A stretch of DNA of 64,000 bases from Bog-756 sp963725275 (GCA_963725275.1 CAVRXS010000004.1:1-64000); one strand, 5' to 3'; counted from the stretch's first letter, positions 8,690 to 19,536 are shown. The notes: generated from the letters alone by a model not told the origin. Program-made: numbers and translations.

Positions 8690-8849
8690 GCCGTTTACTG
8701 TCAAGGCGCGGGCGTCGCGTTTGATTTCGTCGTAGCCGCCCGCAATCGCGACGGGTAAGGCCGCGCTGAGGAGCACCCGCGCTAAGGGCATGCACGTGGG
8801 CCGGGCGTGGGGGGGCGCCGGCGTGGTTGTACTCCTCGCGAGCGCTCGA

Positions 8850-8962
8850 GCGGATCGTCTCGCTGACTCGACCGACGCGTAGCACGCATCGAGATCAGCG
8901 TGAAGAATGGTGGCATTGCCTGCCACGAACACATGTTTGTTTGCTCGTGCGTCACTCGCCAT
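8850..8962 (-). pseudogene. N-terminal relic of a Y-family DNA polymerase (DinB-like)
   Basis: After ATG 8962 the minus strand reads ...ATILHADLDACYASVE, matching the LHxDxDAFYASVE motif that holds the first catalytic Asp of DNA polymerase IV. An extra base after VE shifts the frame (QRDDP follows in another frame) and similarity then fades. Only about 30 codons survive. It lies downstream of the hairpin ending the hydrolase gene, so it is a separate dead gene. Confidence 0.55.
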
Positions 8963-8973
8963 CACACGCGCAC

Positions 8974-9006
8974 GTGTCGGGGAATCCTTGGAGGATTCCC
9001 CGACAC
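8974..9006. terminator. Strong hairpin after secreted hydrolase gene
   Basis: A perfect 14-bp stem GTGTCGGGGAATCC / GGATTCCCCGACAC with a 5-nt loop starts 12 bp past the stop of the hydrolase gene read on the minus strand. No T-tract is present. Confidence 0.7.
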
Positions 9007-9017
9007 GGTTCGGGCGA

Positions 9018-11009
9018 TCAGTGCAGGGCCGGCTCCAGGTGCTCCGGCTCCAGGTGCTCCGTCTCCGGCAGATCCACCGCCGGAGCGGCCGTTCCCCGGG
9101 GGCGGCCCGCTCGGTCCAGATGTCGAGTACGAGCAGGCTCAGGTTCGACACGACCGCCGCACCGATGGTCGTCGTGATCAACGCCATGAGCCCGCTGGTC
9201 ACGTGGAAACCGAGTGCGGCTCCGACCACCGCACCGACACCCGCGATACCGATGCCCTTGGTCCGCATCGCCTTCGGCGTGTCGATGCGGACCCAGCCCG
9301 CGTAGACCCCGAGCCAGATCGGCACCGCGACCGAAACCACTGACAGCAGCTGGTCGGGGAGCGCCCGGCTCGGCCAGAACCGCAGTACCAACAGTTCGCC
9401 GAGGAACCATCCGCCGAGTCCGAACACGATCGGACCGGCCGAACGGATCCATGCGCCCGTCTTGCGGCCGGTACCGCCTCGGCGGCGGATCCGGATGGCC
9501 AACACCACGAGCCAGATCACTGCCAACAAGGCGAAGCCGATCATAAACCCAAGGATGTCCTTGGCAATCGCTGCCTGCGATTGCGGTGTGGCGAAGCTGA
9601 CAACGTTCGGGGTGTAGCCGGACGTGTCGACCTGGCCGGTGGCGTAGAACGTGGTCAGCAGCTGCGTGCTGGCTTTCGGCTCGTAGGCGTCGAAGTCGTC
9701 CACGTGCCCGAGCCCGGACAGGATGACCTGATGCCCGTTGGAAAGGTGCGGCAGCAGCTCCTTCGTGGCGTTCTGGGCCGGCGTTTCGAAGTCGAGCGTC
9801 CCGCCGATGAGCAGCGTCGGGACGTTCGAGTTCTGCACGCTGGTGTACTGGTTCTCGCCCGGGTTGGCCGGCCAGGCGTGAGCCATGCCTCCGGCCCCCC
9901 ACAAGAACTCCCCGAGGGGATTGCCGATGATCGAGCCCCGGTCCGCGCCGGAGCTGAAGTAGCGATCGACGGGCTGCGCGTCGGCCATCCCGATGCTTGC
10001 CAATTCGCCCCAGGTGAACGACTGGGGGAGGACGACACCGGACAGCCACGAGAGCAACCACAGGCCGCTCGGATCGCCATGCGCGGCGGAGATCCACGAG
10101 TCGAGGGTCATCGGCCCGGACAGTATCGAACCGCCGTTCGAGTTCGCCTCCGTGAGCCCGAGGAACGTCCCGATCAGGGCGTTGCCCGGCTTGATCGGCA
10201 GGGAGAGCCAACTGCTCGGCATGTCTGCCGCCGTGTGCTTCATGCTCGCTGCGAGGTTGCCGGTGCGGGCGCGGCAGGCAGGCTGCTGCGCGCACAGCGC
10301 CGAGTAACGCTCGATCCCGTGATCGATCTCGGCTCCGCTGTAAATGTAGTTTCCGGGCGGGTTCACCCCGATCATCACCGAGCGGTCGACACTGTTCGGG
10401 TACCGCCACTGGTAGATCATCGCCAGACGGGTCCCGGCGCTCTCGCTGAGCAGGTCGATGTGCTTGTAGCCGAGCGCGACGCGAGCGGCTTCGATGTCGT
10501 CGGCCTGCTCCGCCAGCGTGTAGCCGGCGAGGTCAACGCCGCTTCGCTCAAGCCGCTTCGCACACGAGGCGAAGGCCTGGGAGTACGCGCTCAGCGACGC
10601 TTTGCCGAGGTAATCAGCGGAGTTCTCCAGCGCCGCCGTCACCTCGGGACAGTTCAGCACCGAAGAGCCGTCGACGCCGCGGTAGCCGACCATGACGACA
10701 TCGTGCTGGGCGGTCAGGCGGCTCGCTTGGGGGAACGTCATGTTGGTTATGCCCGGGCCGCCGCTGAGGTGGAAGATCGGCGCCAAGGGGTGGGATGAGC
10801 GAGCCAGGATCCGGGTCACCGGCAGCGCGATCAGCCGCGACTTCGAGCTGGCTCGGTTCTCCGGCACGACCAACGTGCCGCAGTCCGCGGGCATCGCACC
10901 CTGCTCGGTCGCGTAAGTGCACGCGTGCATGGTCAGTTGGCCGGCGTGCGCCCCCTGCGGGACCGAGACCGTTCCCGGGCTGGAGGCCACGTCCAGACGC
11001 GTGGTGTAA
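9018..11009 (-). CDS. Alpha/beta hydrolase with C-terminal membrane domain (5' truncated, frameshifted)
   Basis: A secreted peptidase/esterase-like alpha/beta hydrolase. Motifs in order: HLSGGPG oxyanion region, LLSESAGTRLAMIY around the nucleophile Ser, GGTLDFETPA with the acid, and SGLGHVDDF with the His. A four- to five-helix membrane domain follows, where the minus-strand frame reads DILGFMIGFALLAVIWLVV. The natural end is VDLPETEHLEPEHLEPALH in another frame, so an indel lies near 9100. The N-terminal signal peptide is missing because the IS256 element starts at about 11010. The LEPEH repeat reflects a small DNA duplication. Confidence 0.78.
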
Positions 11010-12342
11010 CGACGACCACCACACCAATCTGTTGCTGTTGTTCTAACTGACGTCGGCGAGCTCTGCCAGATTCACCTCCTCGCTGCTGCTGTCGATGACT
11101 CGAAGGCGGGCCTTGGCCAGCGAGTCGACTCCCATGTAACGACGGGCGACGGCCCACTCGTCGTGCTGTTCGGCGAGCACGGCACCGACCAGGCGGATGA
11201 CGGCGGAACGGTTGGGGAAGATGCCCACGACATCGGTGCGCCGGCGGATCTCCTTGTTGAGCCGCTCCTGGGGGTTGTTGGACCAGATCTGGCGCCAGTG
11301 CTCCTTGGGGAAGGTGGAGAAGGCCAAGATGTCGGCCTGTGCCCCCACCAACATGTCGGCGGCATCGACGAAGCGCTCGGTGAGCTGTTCGACGACTCGA
11401 CCATGTTGGGCCAGGACCTGTTCGTGATCGGGCTGCTCGAAGATGGAGCGGATGAGGGTGGCCACCATGGATTGGGTGGCCTTGGGCACCCTGGTCAGCA
11501 CGTTGCGCACGAAATGGACCCGACAGCGCTGCCAGGCCGCTCCAGGCAGCACCGAGGCAATGGCGTCGACCAGGCCTTGATGAGCGTCGGAGACGACCAG
11601 GGCGACGCCGGAGAGTCCTCGGGCGACCAAGCCCCGCAAAAAGGCCGTCCAGCCCGCCCCGTCCTCGGTGGTGATGAGGTCGAGGCCGAGGATCTCGCGG
11701 TGTCCGTCCGCGTTGACCCCGGTGGCCACGACGACAGCCACGTTGACGATGCGGCCACCCTCCCTGACCTTCTGCGTTAGGGCGTCGACCCAGATGTAGG
11801 AGTAGGGGCCGGCGTCGAGGGGCCGGTTGCGAAAGGCGCTCACCATCTCGTCGAGGGACTTGGCCAGCTCTGAGACCTGGGACTTTGAGATCCCGTCGAT
11901 GCCCATGGAGCGGACCACGTCGTCGACCCGACGGGTCGAGACCCCTTCGACGTAGCACTGGGCCACCACCGCGACCAGGGCCCGCTCAGCTCTCCGCCGG
12001 GGCTCGACCAGCCAGTCGGGGAAGTAGCTGCCGGATCTGAGCTTGGGGATGGCCAGCTCGATCGTGCCCGCTCGGGTATCGAAGTCCCTACTCCGATAGC
12101 CGTTTCTCGAGTTCAGCCGTTCTGGGGTGATCTCGCCATAGCCGGCGTTGCAGAGGGCACTGGCCTCGGCCGACATCAGCTGATCGGCAAAGGCCTTGAC
12201 CATCGAGCGCAGCAGGTCTGGGTCGGCTTCGTCGAGGTGCTTGCGCAGCCAGGCCAGAGCATCCATCGTGTTGGGGACTTCCACCGCATCTTCTCCTTCG
12301 TGTTCTTTGGACGGAACTTGAAGATTGATGCGGTGGTCGTCG
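11010..12342 (-). mobile_element. IS256-family insertion sequence
   Basis: The ends carry inverted repeats: CGACGACCACC followed by ACACCAATCT at 11010..11030, and the complement of 12322..12342 reads CGACGACCACC then GCATCAATCT, 19 of 21 matching. The outer limits could be a few bases further out. I could not find the 8-bp target duplication expected for IS256, so one flank may have been rearranged. It separates the hydrolase from its lost N-terminus. Confidence 0.75.
11043..12284 (-). CDS. IS256-family (Mutator-like) transposase
   Basis: A 413-residue DDE transposase. Family signatures include NSRNGYRSRDFDTR, the DYE-type core IWVDALTQKVREGG with the first Asp, LVVSDAHQGLVDAI with the second, and RTDVVGIFPNRSAVIRLVGA near the C-terminus. 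Start chosen at GTG 12284, which has AAGGAG eight bases upstream; an internal ATG lies at 12266. The frame is intact from start to stop, so the element may be active. Confidence 0.92.
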   Translation of the reverse strand: MEVPNTMDALAWLRKHLDEADPDLLRSMVKAFADQLMSAEASALCNAGYGEITPERLNSRNGYRSRDFDTRAGTIELAIPKLRSGSYFPDWLVEPRRRAERALVAVVAQCYVEGVSTRRVDDVVRSMGIDGISKSQVSELAKSLDEMVSAFRNRPLDAGPYSYIWVDALTQKVREGGRIVNVAVVVATGVNADGHREILGLDLITTEDGAGWTAFLRGLVARGLSGVALVVSDAHQGLVDAIASVLPGAAWQRCRVHFVRNVLTRVPKATQSMVATLIRSIFEQPDHEQVLAQHGRVVEQLTERFVDAADMLVGAQADILAFSTFPKEHWRQIWSNNPQERLNKEIRRRTDVVGIFPNRSAVIRLVGAVLAEQHDEWAVARRYMGVDSLAKARLRVIDSSSEEVNLAELADVS

Positions 12343-12404
12343 CGAGTGGGGGATCTCGCGAAACTCCTGTTCGTCGTCGGGGCCCACACCCCGGACTCCC
12401 CGCT

Positions 12405-12641
12405 TCAGCGGCTCAGAGCGAACCTCAGCGGGTCAAACCCGTACACCACGCCTGTGGACGTGAACGGGCTGGACGAGACTCGCAGATAGGTAAGTCCCGT
12501 CAATAGGACGATGGTCATCAGCAGGGCAGCGATTCGTGCCTAGGTGAATACCCGTGGTCTTTGGGCCAGCGGTACTGGTTGGTCGACTGCCACGGTCTTG
12601 TCGTAGCGCTTGGTCGGGTGGTTTTGGACTGCGTTTTTCAT
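12405..12641 (-). pseudogene. Small membrane-anchored protein with in-frame amber stop
   Basis: It starts MKNAVQNHPTKRYDKTVAVD at ATG 12641 with GGAGAAG upstream. The frame hits TAG near 12540 and then continues with a good hydrophobic segment ARIAALLMTIVLLTGLTYL and SSSPFTSTGVVYGFDP to a TGA at 12405. Both parts share one frame, so a single nonsense base breaks a protein of about 78 residues with one membrane span. It follows the membrane protein at 12701 and may have been its operon partner. No family recognised. Confidence 0.5.
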
Positions 12642-12700
12642 TGACTTCTCCAGTCTGGGATTGGTGAATGCGAGAATGAAAGTTGGATGCGAATCCGGCC

Positions 12701-13384
12701 TCACGAGGCCGCTGCATGCTCCAAGCGGCTGATCGAGGGTGCAATCTCGGGGGCGGTGGTGCGCTGGTCACGCCACAGGGAGATGCCGAGGCCGATCAGG
12801 GCAACACCCGTGGGAACAGCCATCGGCCGGTTGAACGACTGTGGCAGTACCTTGAGCGCCACGGTGGCGACAGTGCCCACTGCAAGAAGTGCAGCGGCCC
12901 ACCGGGCCACGATGCGGGCTCGGAACAGTGCGATGCCGAAGAGGAGACCGCCGACCAGGTACGCGAGGCCAGAGATGACGAAGAGGGTCTGCATTCCGCC
13001 GATGCTGTGGGCAGGCGTGCCACCGAAGGCAGCGACAACCACGTTGTTCACGTAGCCGGGCGAAGAGTGCGCCAGTCCGGGGAGGACGAACGCGGCGATG
13101 ACCTCGGTGCTGAGCATGAGGAGGTACCCGGCGGCGAACACCAGGTAGCCGACCAGCCCCAGCACGCGTGTCTGGCGGACCTGACGCAGGTACAGGCCGG
13201 TGATGCCCGCCAGCGCCAGCGCTGCCATGACCATCTTGGCGATGCTGCGCACCAACCAGTCGTTGGTGGTGACCGAGGCGACGTTCATGGGCGGGTGCTG
13301 GATCTGGACGGCGATGAAGATCAGTCCGGCCACCGCGGCGCAGATGCCGGCGGCCCGGGTGAGGCGGGTGGTCGTGATGGTCAT
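12701..13384 (-). CDS. Six-helix hypothetical membrane protein
   Basis: A 227-residue protein with about six hydrophobic segments, including AGICAAVAGLIFIAVQI at the N-terminus and VGTVATVALKVLPQSF near the end; it resembles the DUF4386-like proteins elsewhere in the window in size and layout. Start at 13384 (MTITTTRLTRAAG). The upstream region holds the palindrome ACATCACCAGGTGATGT, also found in shorter form near the other end of the LuxR gene, so it is probably a target of that regulator. Confidence 0.75.
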   Translation of the reverse strand: MTITTTRLTRAAGICAAVAGLIFIAVQIQHPPMNVASVTTNDWLVRSIAKMVMAALALAGITGLYLRQVRQTRVLGLVGYLVFAAGYLLMLSTEVIAAFVLPGLAHSSPGYVNNVVVAAFGGTPAHSIGGMQTLFVISGLAYLVGGLLFGIALFRARIVARWAAALLAVGTVATVALKVLPQSFNRPMAVPTGVALIGLGISLWRDQRTTAPEIAPSISRLEHAAAS

Positions 13385-13457
13385 GTCTGGGCTCCTTCGT
13401 CCTGAGCGGGGAGGGTTCCGACGCTGTGTGGACGGTACGAAGAGACGTGGTGACGCG

Positions 13458-13495
13458 ACATCACCAGGTGATGTGACCGAGGTGGTGATTTCACA
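13458..13495. promoter_or_regulatory. TCACCAGGTGA operator before membrane-protein gene
   Basis: ACATCACC-A-GGTGATGT (13458..13474) is a perfect palindrome with 8-bp arms. A weaker copy, GGTGATTTCAC, follows at about 13484. The core TCACCAGGTGA recurs at 16430..16440, beyond the other end of the LuxR-type regulator gene. Confidence 0.7.
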
Positions 13496-13517
13496 TCGGA
13501 CCTGGTCAGGGGGTACT

Positions 13518-16242
13518 TCAGGCCCGAGCCGGTTCTACGTCAGGCGTGTGGGTCCTCGACGACAGGTCCAGTTCCTGGGCCCGGCGAAGGGCCGCCCGAC
13601 GGTTGTTCACGCCAAGCTTCATGTAGATGTTCTTCGTGTGGGTCCGCAGGGTGTTGAGGGACACCATGAGCTCGCGAGCGATGTCGGGGCCGCTCAGGTC
13701 GGACCCAAGGAGCCGAAGCACGTCCAGTTCCCTCTCGCTGAGCGGCTCGATCAGCCCCTGCTTCTTCGGCGAAGGACGCCCTGGTGGCAGCAGCGGCCAG
13801 GAGTTCCGCGATGTAGCCAGGAGCGATGCCGCGTCTGGCGGCCTCCCTGAGCAGGGAGGCCATCGGCTGGCCCTCCTCCACGAAGACCTGCACGTAGCCT
13901 TCGGGCTCCGAGCCCGTCAGGGCGCGCTCCAGCGCGTCGAGCGCGGCGGCGGTGTCCCCCTGGGCCTGGAGGGCGAGCGCCTCGAGTACCAGGATCTCGA
14001 TCATGCTGCCGGCCCTGGCCCCGGCGGTGGCCGCCTCGCCGAGACGCCCGAGCAGGGCGAGCGCATCGCCGATCAGGGCTTCCGTGCGCTCCGACTTCGC
14101 CCGCGCCAGAAGCAGCCTTGCCAGCGTGATGTGCTCGAACTCGCGCAGGTAGTTCAGCTCATCGTCGCCCGACACGCCCGCCTGGCGGGCCCACCCGAGA
14201 GCCTCTCGTAGCTGTGAGTTGGCGATCCACAGGCGTGCTCTGAGTGCCGCGACTGGTCGAACATTGGGGAAGAAGTCGCTGACGTAGAGGCGTTCGGCCT
14301 CGTTGATGAGCACCAGGGCCCCGTCCAGATCCCCTTCCGCTGCCCGTACTCGGGCGGTGGCGACCCGCCAGCGGTAGGGGAACTGCGTCATCCCGGCGTA
14401 CTCACCGAGCTCCTGCGCCTCCTGGAGGTGCTCGTTGGCCGCCGCCAGGTCGAGGCGTTCGAGGAAGACCTCGCTCATCCCCACGTGCATGTCGGCCGTT
14501 CCTCGCACCAGGGACCGGCTCTGCTCAGGTACAAGCTCCAAGGACTCCTGGTACGTGCCCAGCGCATCCTGGAGGCGCCCCTGCACTATGCAGATGTCAC
14601 CCAAGGCTTGGGTGGCCCCAAGTGCGTCGGAAACGTGCCCCGCCTGCTCGAGCCGCGCCACGCACTCGCTCCATGCCCGATGGGCGGCTTCGAGGTCGCC
14701 GCCGGTCCAGAAGGCGATGCCGAGAAAGCCGGCAGCCCCCGCCCGCACCACGTGGTCGTCTTCGAGAGCCAGCTCCATAGCCCGCTGTGCGTGCTCGACC
14801 GTGGCGGGCACATCCCCTCGAACCTGTGCCAGCGCCGCCCGGTGCACCTCGATGTCCCCCCGGAGCCGACGCAGTTCACCCTCATCGCCGACTCCGGATC
14901 CGGGCGACGCGTCGATCCGTCGCTCGGCGTCGTCCAGGCGGCCCTCAACTCCAGCAAACTCTCCGCTCAGCAGTAACGCCCCGGCGAAGGTTACGGCGAG
15001 GACCGGACGACGACGGACCACCTCGTCGGGGAGCGGATCCACCCACGCCCGCAGCTGCATCTCGTGCCTCGCCTTGCGCATCTCAGGGAGCGCAGATTCG
15101 ACCAGCTCCGCGGTTCGCTCGACGTCTCCACCAGCGAGTGCGTGGCGGATGGCCTCGGAGCGTTCCCCCTGCTGCTCATACCACTCGCTCGCCCGACGGT
15201 GCAGGTCTGGGATCTGCTCCGTCTGCTCCTCTTCGAGGTGGGCGCGAAGGACGTCGGCGAAGAGGTGGTGGTAGCGGTACCACTGGCGCCGGTCGTCGAG
15301 CGGGATGACCAAGAGGTTGGCTCGCTCGAGCCGCTCCAACATGGCCTTGCCACCAGCGCATCCGGTGACGGCGTCGCAGAGCGGCCCGCTGAGCTGGTCA
15401 AGGATGCTCGTGCGCAGGAGAAAGCTTCGGATCTCGTCGGGCTGTCGGGCGAGTACCTCCTCCACCAGGTAATCGACGATGTAGCGGTCGTTGCCGGTGA
15501 AACCGGCGATGAAGCCGGCAACGTCGTCGCGTCCCTGCATCGAAAGCGCTGCGAGCTGCAGGGCGGCGATCCAGCCCTCCGTACGGGTTTCGAGTGCATC
15601 AACGGCCTCGGGCCGTAGGTCGAGACCCATGACTTCGTTGAGGTACGTCGAGGCCTCCTCGGGAGTGAAGCGCAAATCAGCGGCGCGGATCTCCATCAGA
15701 TCTCCCCGTGCGCGAAGCAGCGCCAGCGGCAGCGGCGGGTCGGCGCGGGTGGTGATGAGCAGGTGGGCGTGGGCCGGGAGGTGCTCCAGCAGAAAGGTTA
15801 CGCCCTCTTGGATGCCCTGGTCATCGATGAGGTGGTAATCGTCGAGCACCAGATACAACTCGCCTGACAGCGCGTCAAGCTCATTGACCAGGGCGGCGAG
15901 CACCCCCTCGGTCGTGGACCCGCTTGCTTCGAGGAGCGGGAGGAGGCCGGCGCCGAAACCAGGCACGGCGGTCTCGACGGCGGCAACGAGATGAGGCCAG
16001 AAGGTAGGGGCTCTGTTGTCGCTCTGGTCGAGGGCCAGCCAAGCGACGGTGTGGCCGTGGCCTGCAACCGCCGCGAGCCACTGGGTGAGCAGGGATGTCT
16101 TGCCGAACCCGGCCGGCGCCGAGACAAGGACCAGTCTCGACGCCAACCCACGCTCCAGGCGATCAATCAGCCTCGCCCGCCCGATGAGTCCCGACCGCGG
16201 TGCGGGCACGTGCAACTTGGTCGCAACCAGCGCGCTTTCCAC
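13518..16242 (-). CDS. MalT-type (LAL) LuxR-family transcriptional activator (frameshifted)
   Basis: A protein of about 900 residues: N-terminal P-loop NTPase (Walker A PAGFGKTSLL, Walker B LVLDDYHLID), a long TPR-like helical region, and a C-terminal LuxR helix-turn-helix (SERELDVLRLLGSDLSGPDI, then TLRTHTKNIYMKLGVNNRRA). The HTH is in a different frame from the rest, with an indel near 13775. Start placed at GTG 16242 with an upstream GGAG; the frame opens further to 16404 without a better signal. Such regulators are ATP- and inducer-dependent activators. Matching palindromes lie beyond both ends of the gene. Confidence 0.88.
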
Positions 16243-16428
16243 GGGCGTCTCCTCTCTCGAGTCGGCCGGTGGATGATCCGGGCAACCAATCCTGTCAGAC
16301 ACGCCTCTTGACGAGGCCGGGCAGCCCTCCCACCTGGCAACTCGGCCCTCCTGGCGCAACAGAGCCACCCCCGTCATAAGAGGGCCTCCGTCGCCCGTCG
16401 GCACCCCCCAACGACCAATCCACCGTGT

Positions 16429-16457
16429 TTCACCAGGTGAATCACCTCATGTGGTGA
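16429..16457. promoter_or_regulatory. TCACCAGGTGA operator cluster upstream of ABC operon
   Basis: TTCACC-A-GGTGAA (16429..16441) is a perfect palindrome, followed by the spaced inverted repeat TCACC-6-GGTGA (16442..16457) and a further half-site near 16465. It lies between the LuxR gene and the operon beginning at 16538 and shares its core with 13461..13471. Confidence 0.72.
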
Positions 16458-16537
16458 GGACTGGTCACCACATTCGCTCATACCTTGCCATCAGCGAGCG
16501 AGAGATTCGCAACCGACCAGAACAAGGGAGGAACGCC

Positions 16538-16813
16538 ATGAGCCAGACACCCTCGGGGGCTGGCAGCCAGCAAGAGGTCGGGTTCTACGAGATCCGCCTG
16601 CGGGGTCATCTCGCTCCGCGCTGGGCGACCCGGCTCGAGGTCTTGAGCCTCACCAATGAAGGCGATGGCACCACCACCATCCGCGCTCGGGCGGTCGATC
16701 AGGCCGCCTTGCACGGCTTGCTCCACAAGATCCGCGACCTCGGCCTGACGCTGATCTCGGTCGCGGCCCTGGACCGGACTGGCCCAGACGAGTCACCCAT
16801 CGTTGCCCAGTAG
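16538..16813 (+). CDS. Small hypothetical cytoplasmic protein
   Basis: A 91-residue protein starting MSQTPSGAGS at ATG 16538 behind AAGGGAGG. It contains FYEIRLRGHLAPRWATRLEV and ends with a helical LLHKIRDLGLTLISVAALDR, a layout common in small proteins encoded beside MalT-type LuxR regulators and ABC exporters. No catalytic motif. It is the first gene after the LuxR operators and probably leads the ABC operon. Confidence 0.78.
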   Translation: MSQTPSGAGSQQEVGFYEIRLRGHLAPRWATRLEVLSLTNEGDGTTTIRARAVDQAALHGLLHKIRDLGLTLISVAALDRTGPDESPIVAQ

Positions 16814-16857
16814 TCACGCATCACACCCACATAGCCCATCAAGGAAAGGACGAGCAC

Positions 16858-17796
16858 ATGATCGAGGCACACGCACCTCACCAAGCGCTACGGCAAGACC
16901 GTGGCCGTCAATGAGGTCTCCTTTGCAGTCCGGCCCGGACAGGTGACCGGCTTCCTCGGCCCCAATGGGGCCGGCAAGTCGACCACCATGCGCATGATCC
17001 TGGGCCTCGACACCCCGACTTCAGGCGAAGTCCGGGTGGACGGCAAGCCCTACCGCCAGCTGGCCGACCCACTCCGGTCGGTCGGGGCGCTCTTGGACGC
17101 CAAAGCCATTGTCGGCGGCCGCAGTGCCGCCAACCACCTCATGTGGCTGGCCGACAGCAACGGCATCCCCCGACGACGGGTGGCCGAAGTGCTCGACATC
17201 GTCGGACTCAGCGACGTGGCCGGAAAGAGGGTCGGGACATTCTCGCTCGGCATGAACCAGCGGCTCGGCATCGCTGGCGCACTGCTCGGCGACCCCGAGA
17301 CGGTGATGTTCGACGAGCCGATCAACGGCCTCGACCCCGAGGGCATCCTCTGGATCCGCAATCTGATGAAGTCGCTGGCATCGGAAGGTCGCACGGTGTT
17401 CCTCTCCAGCCATCTCATGAGCGAGATGGCCCAGACCGCTGATCACCTGATCGTGATCGGCAGGGGCCGCATCATCGCCGATGCCGGCACCGATGAGTTC
17501 ATCAACCGACACACGGCCCCGAGCGTCCGGGTCCGGGCCGTGGAGCAGACCGACCTGGGCTGAGGCCCTCACCCAACGCGGCGCTCTGATCGAGTGCGGA
17601 TCCGACGGCGCCATGGTCGTGACCGGAATGGACTCCGCCGCCATCGGAGGAGCCGCTTCGTGCCCACGACATCACCCTGATCGAGCTGGCCCCACTTGGG
17701 TCGTCGCTCGAGGAGGCGTATTTCGACTTGACCAAGGATGAAACCGACTACCACGCCGGCCAGCTGGCCGGCTCGACGCAAAGGAATCTGACATGA
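16858..17796 (+). CDS. ABC-2 type exporter ATP-binding protein (frameshifted)
   Basis: An ABC ATPase of about 310 residues with Walker A GPNGAGKST, signature FSLGMNQRLGIAGAL, Walker B TVMFDEP and the H-loop SSHLMSEM. The start MIEA at 16858 needs a one-base correction near 16867 to join HLTKRYGKTVAVNEV; further indels near 17561 and 17664 are needed to reach the C-terminal ELAPLGSSLEEAYFDLTKDE and the stop at 17796. The stop overlaps the permease start (ATGA). It would energise export by the next gene; substrate unknown. Confidence 0.85.
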
Positions 17797-18626
17797 GCAT
17801 CGCGACCCACCCCATCGATTCGATTCACTTCACACCCCCCGCTCCGACGGCGCGGACTCCCAAGATCCGCAGGATTACCAAGGCGGAGTGGACCAAGCTG
17901 CGCACCCTGCCTTCCACCTGGCGGACGGTGGTCATGGCCATCGTCATCTCGGTTGCCCTGGGGGCCATCCTTTGTGTCTCCCAAGTCCAACAGTGGACGA
18001 AGATGACAGCGGGGCAGCGCCAGATGTTCGACCCAACCGCCTGTTCCCTCTTCGGTATCGTGTTCGTCGGTGCCGTGCTGCTTGCGGCACTTGGAGTACG
18101 GGCCATGACTTCCGAGTACGTGACAGGGATGATTCGGTCCACCTTTGCCGCCACGCCCACGAGGCGGCGGGTACTGGCTGCCAAGGCCGGGATCATTGCG
18201 GCGTTCGTGTTCCCGGTGGCACTGCTGACTTCAGTGGTCAGCTTCGAAGTTGGCCAGCGGATCTTCACCGGCAAGCATCTTGAGGTGTCCTTCGCTCATC
18301 CCGGCGTCCTCCAAGCGGTCGTGTTCGGTGCCCTGGCAGTGAGCCTCATCGCCGTCATCGGGAGTCGGTACTCGGCGGCCTTATCCGACACACCGCAGCA
18401 GCGACCACTGCATTGGTGCTGGTCATCGTGGGAGGCGTCACGCTCGGCCAACTGCTTCCGGCAGGTCTTCGCCAGTACGTGCCCGGGACCGCGCTCCAGG
18501 CCGCCGTCACGGTGAACCACTCAGCGGGACTCCTGAGGCCAGGCACTGCCGTCTGTGGTCCTCGGGATCTATGCCGCAATCGCATTGGCGGGGGCTTCGA
18601 TCCGGATGTCCCACCGCGACGCCTGA
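17793..18626 (+). CDS. ABC-2 type exporter permease (frameshifted)
   Basis: It starts MSIATHPIDS at 17793, overlapping the ATPase stop by 4 bp. A cytoplasmic head with RRITKAEWTKLRTLPSTWR is followed by about six membrane segments, including the TSEYVTGMIRSTFAATPTRR loop typical of this permease class. Indels near 18365 and 18552 are needed to continue through LGGLIRHTAAATTALVLVIV to the end ASIRMSHRDA at 18626. It forms the membrane half of the exporter. Confidence 0.8.
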
Positions 18627-18687
18627 ACTACAAGCACACCGATCGACCTGCACCAGAACCAACCATCTCAATCGACTGGGGAAGTCA

Positions 18688-19325
18688 ATGAACAACGCCT
18701 TACGAACACGCCAACGAATGTTCGCCGTCGCCCTTCCGCTCACCGTAGCGCTCTACATCGGGGCCGAGGGCATCAATCCAAAGGGCACCGATCAGCTCAT
18801 CACGACGATGGCGGTAGCGCTCAAAGTGTTGCCGATTGCAGCCATGCATCACACGCAGCTCTATATTTCGAGCTCGATCACCGAGCTGGCGCTCGCGGCT
18901 GTGGTGGTCTCCTATGGAGCGATCGCCATGTTGATCCGAAAGCGTGGGTCGACGGCAGCGACCATTGCGGTCCTGCTTGGGGGCATCGGTGCCTTCTGCG
19001 GTATCGTCGTCAACGTCCTTGGCGGCATCAATCTTGCTGCCGCAGCGACAGCCCATGTGACGCGAGACGCGGCGGCCCGGATTCTGGTGACCAACTTCAA
19101 TTCGGGGCCAGGCCAGGCATCACGTTGCTCGCGGTGCTGGTTGCCGCCGGCCATGCCCTCGGAACGTCTCGTGCGGGCATCGGGCACGATCGTCTGGCGA
19201 CCCGCGGCTGGCAGCTGGTCCGCCCTCGCACCGGCGTCCTGACCGCCGTCCTCTGGGTGCTCGTGATGGCGCGAGACTTGCCTTCGCTCAGCTGGGTCAC
19301 CCACTCCGGAGCTGAAGCGGTCTGA
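18688..19325 (+). CDS. Hypothetical membrane protein (frameshifted at C-terminus)
   Basis: It starts MNNALRTRQRMFAVALPLTV at ATG 18688. About four hydrophobic segments are clear through residue 130 (...VNVLGGINLAAAATAHV). After NFNSGPGQ near 19115 the reading must change frame to keep the hydrophobic ITLLAVLVAAGHALG, and the end is uncertain. It is the fourth gene of the presumed LuxR-controlled operon. Function unknown. Confidence 0.6.
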
Positions 19326-19536
19326 CTCTTCTCGGGAACTCCGCCACGGACATCTCCGGTGGGTACGATCTGGCAGTTCGCCTTGCCGCTCATGGCTTCC
19401 CGCGAGGTCCTGCACACATCGGCGTGCTCCGGTTGAGAAGGAGCCGTGCCATGCTCCCGGGCAGCCGGCCTGCCGACCGGGGCGGCGCCGACAATCCACG
19501 TCTCCTGGTCCGTCAGGCCGGATGAGAGGAGTTGAC

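Noticed and set aside
9581..10798. A 405-codon plus-strand frame opposite the hydrolase
   Set aside because: It has no recognisable motifs and the minus strand encodes the hydrolase with a full catalytic triad.
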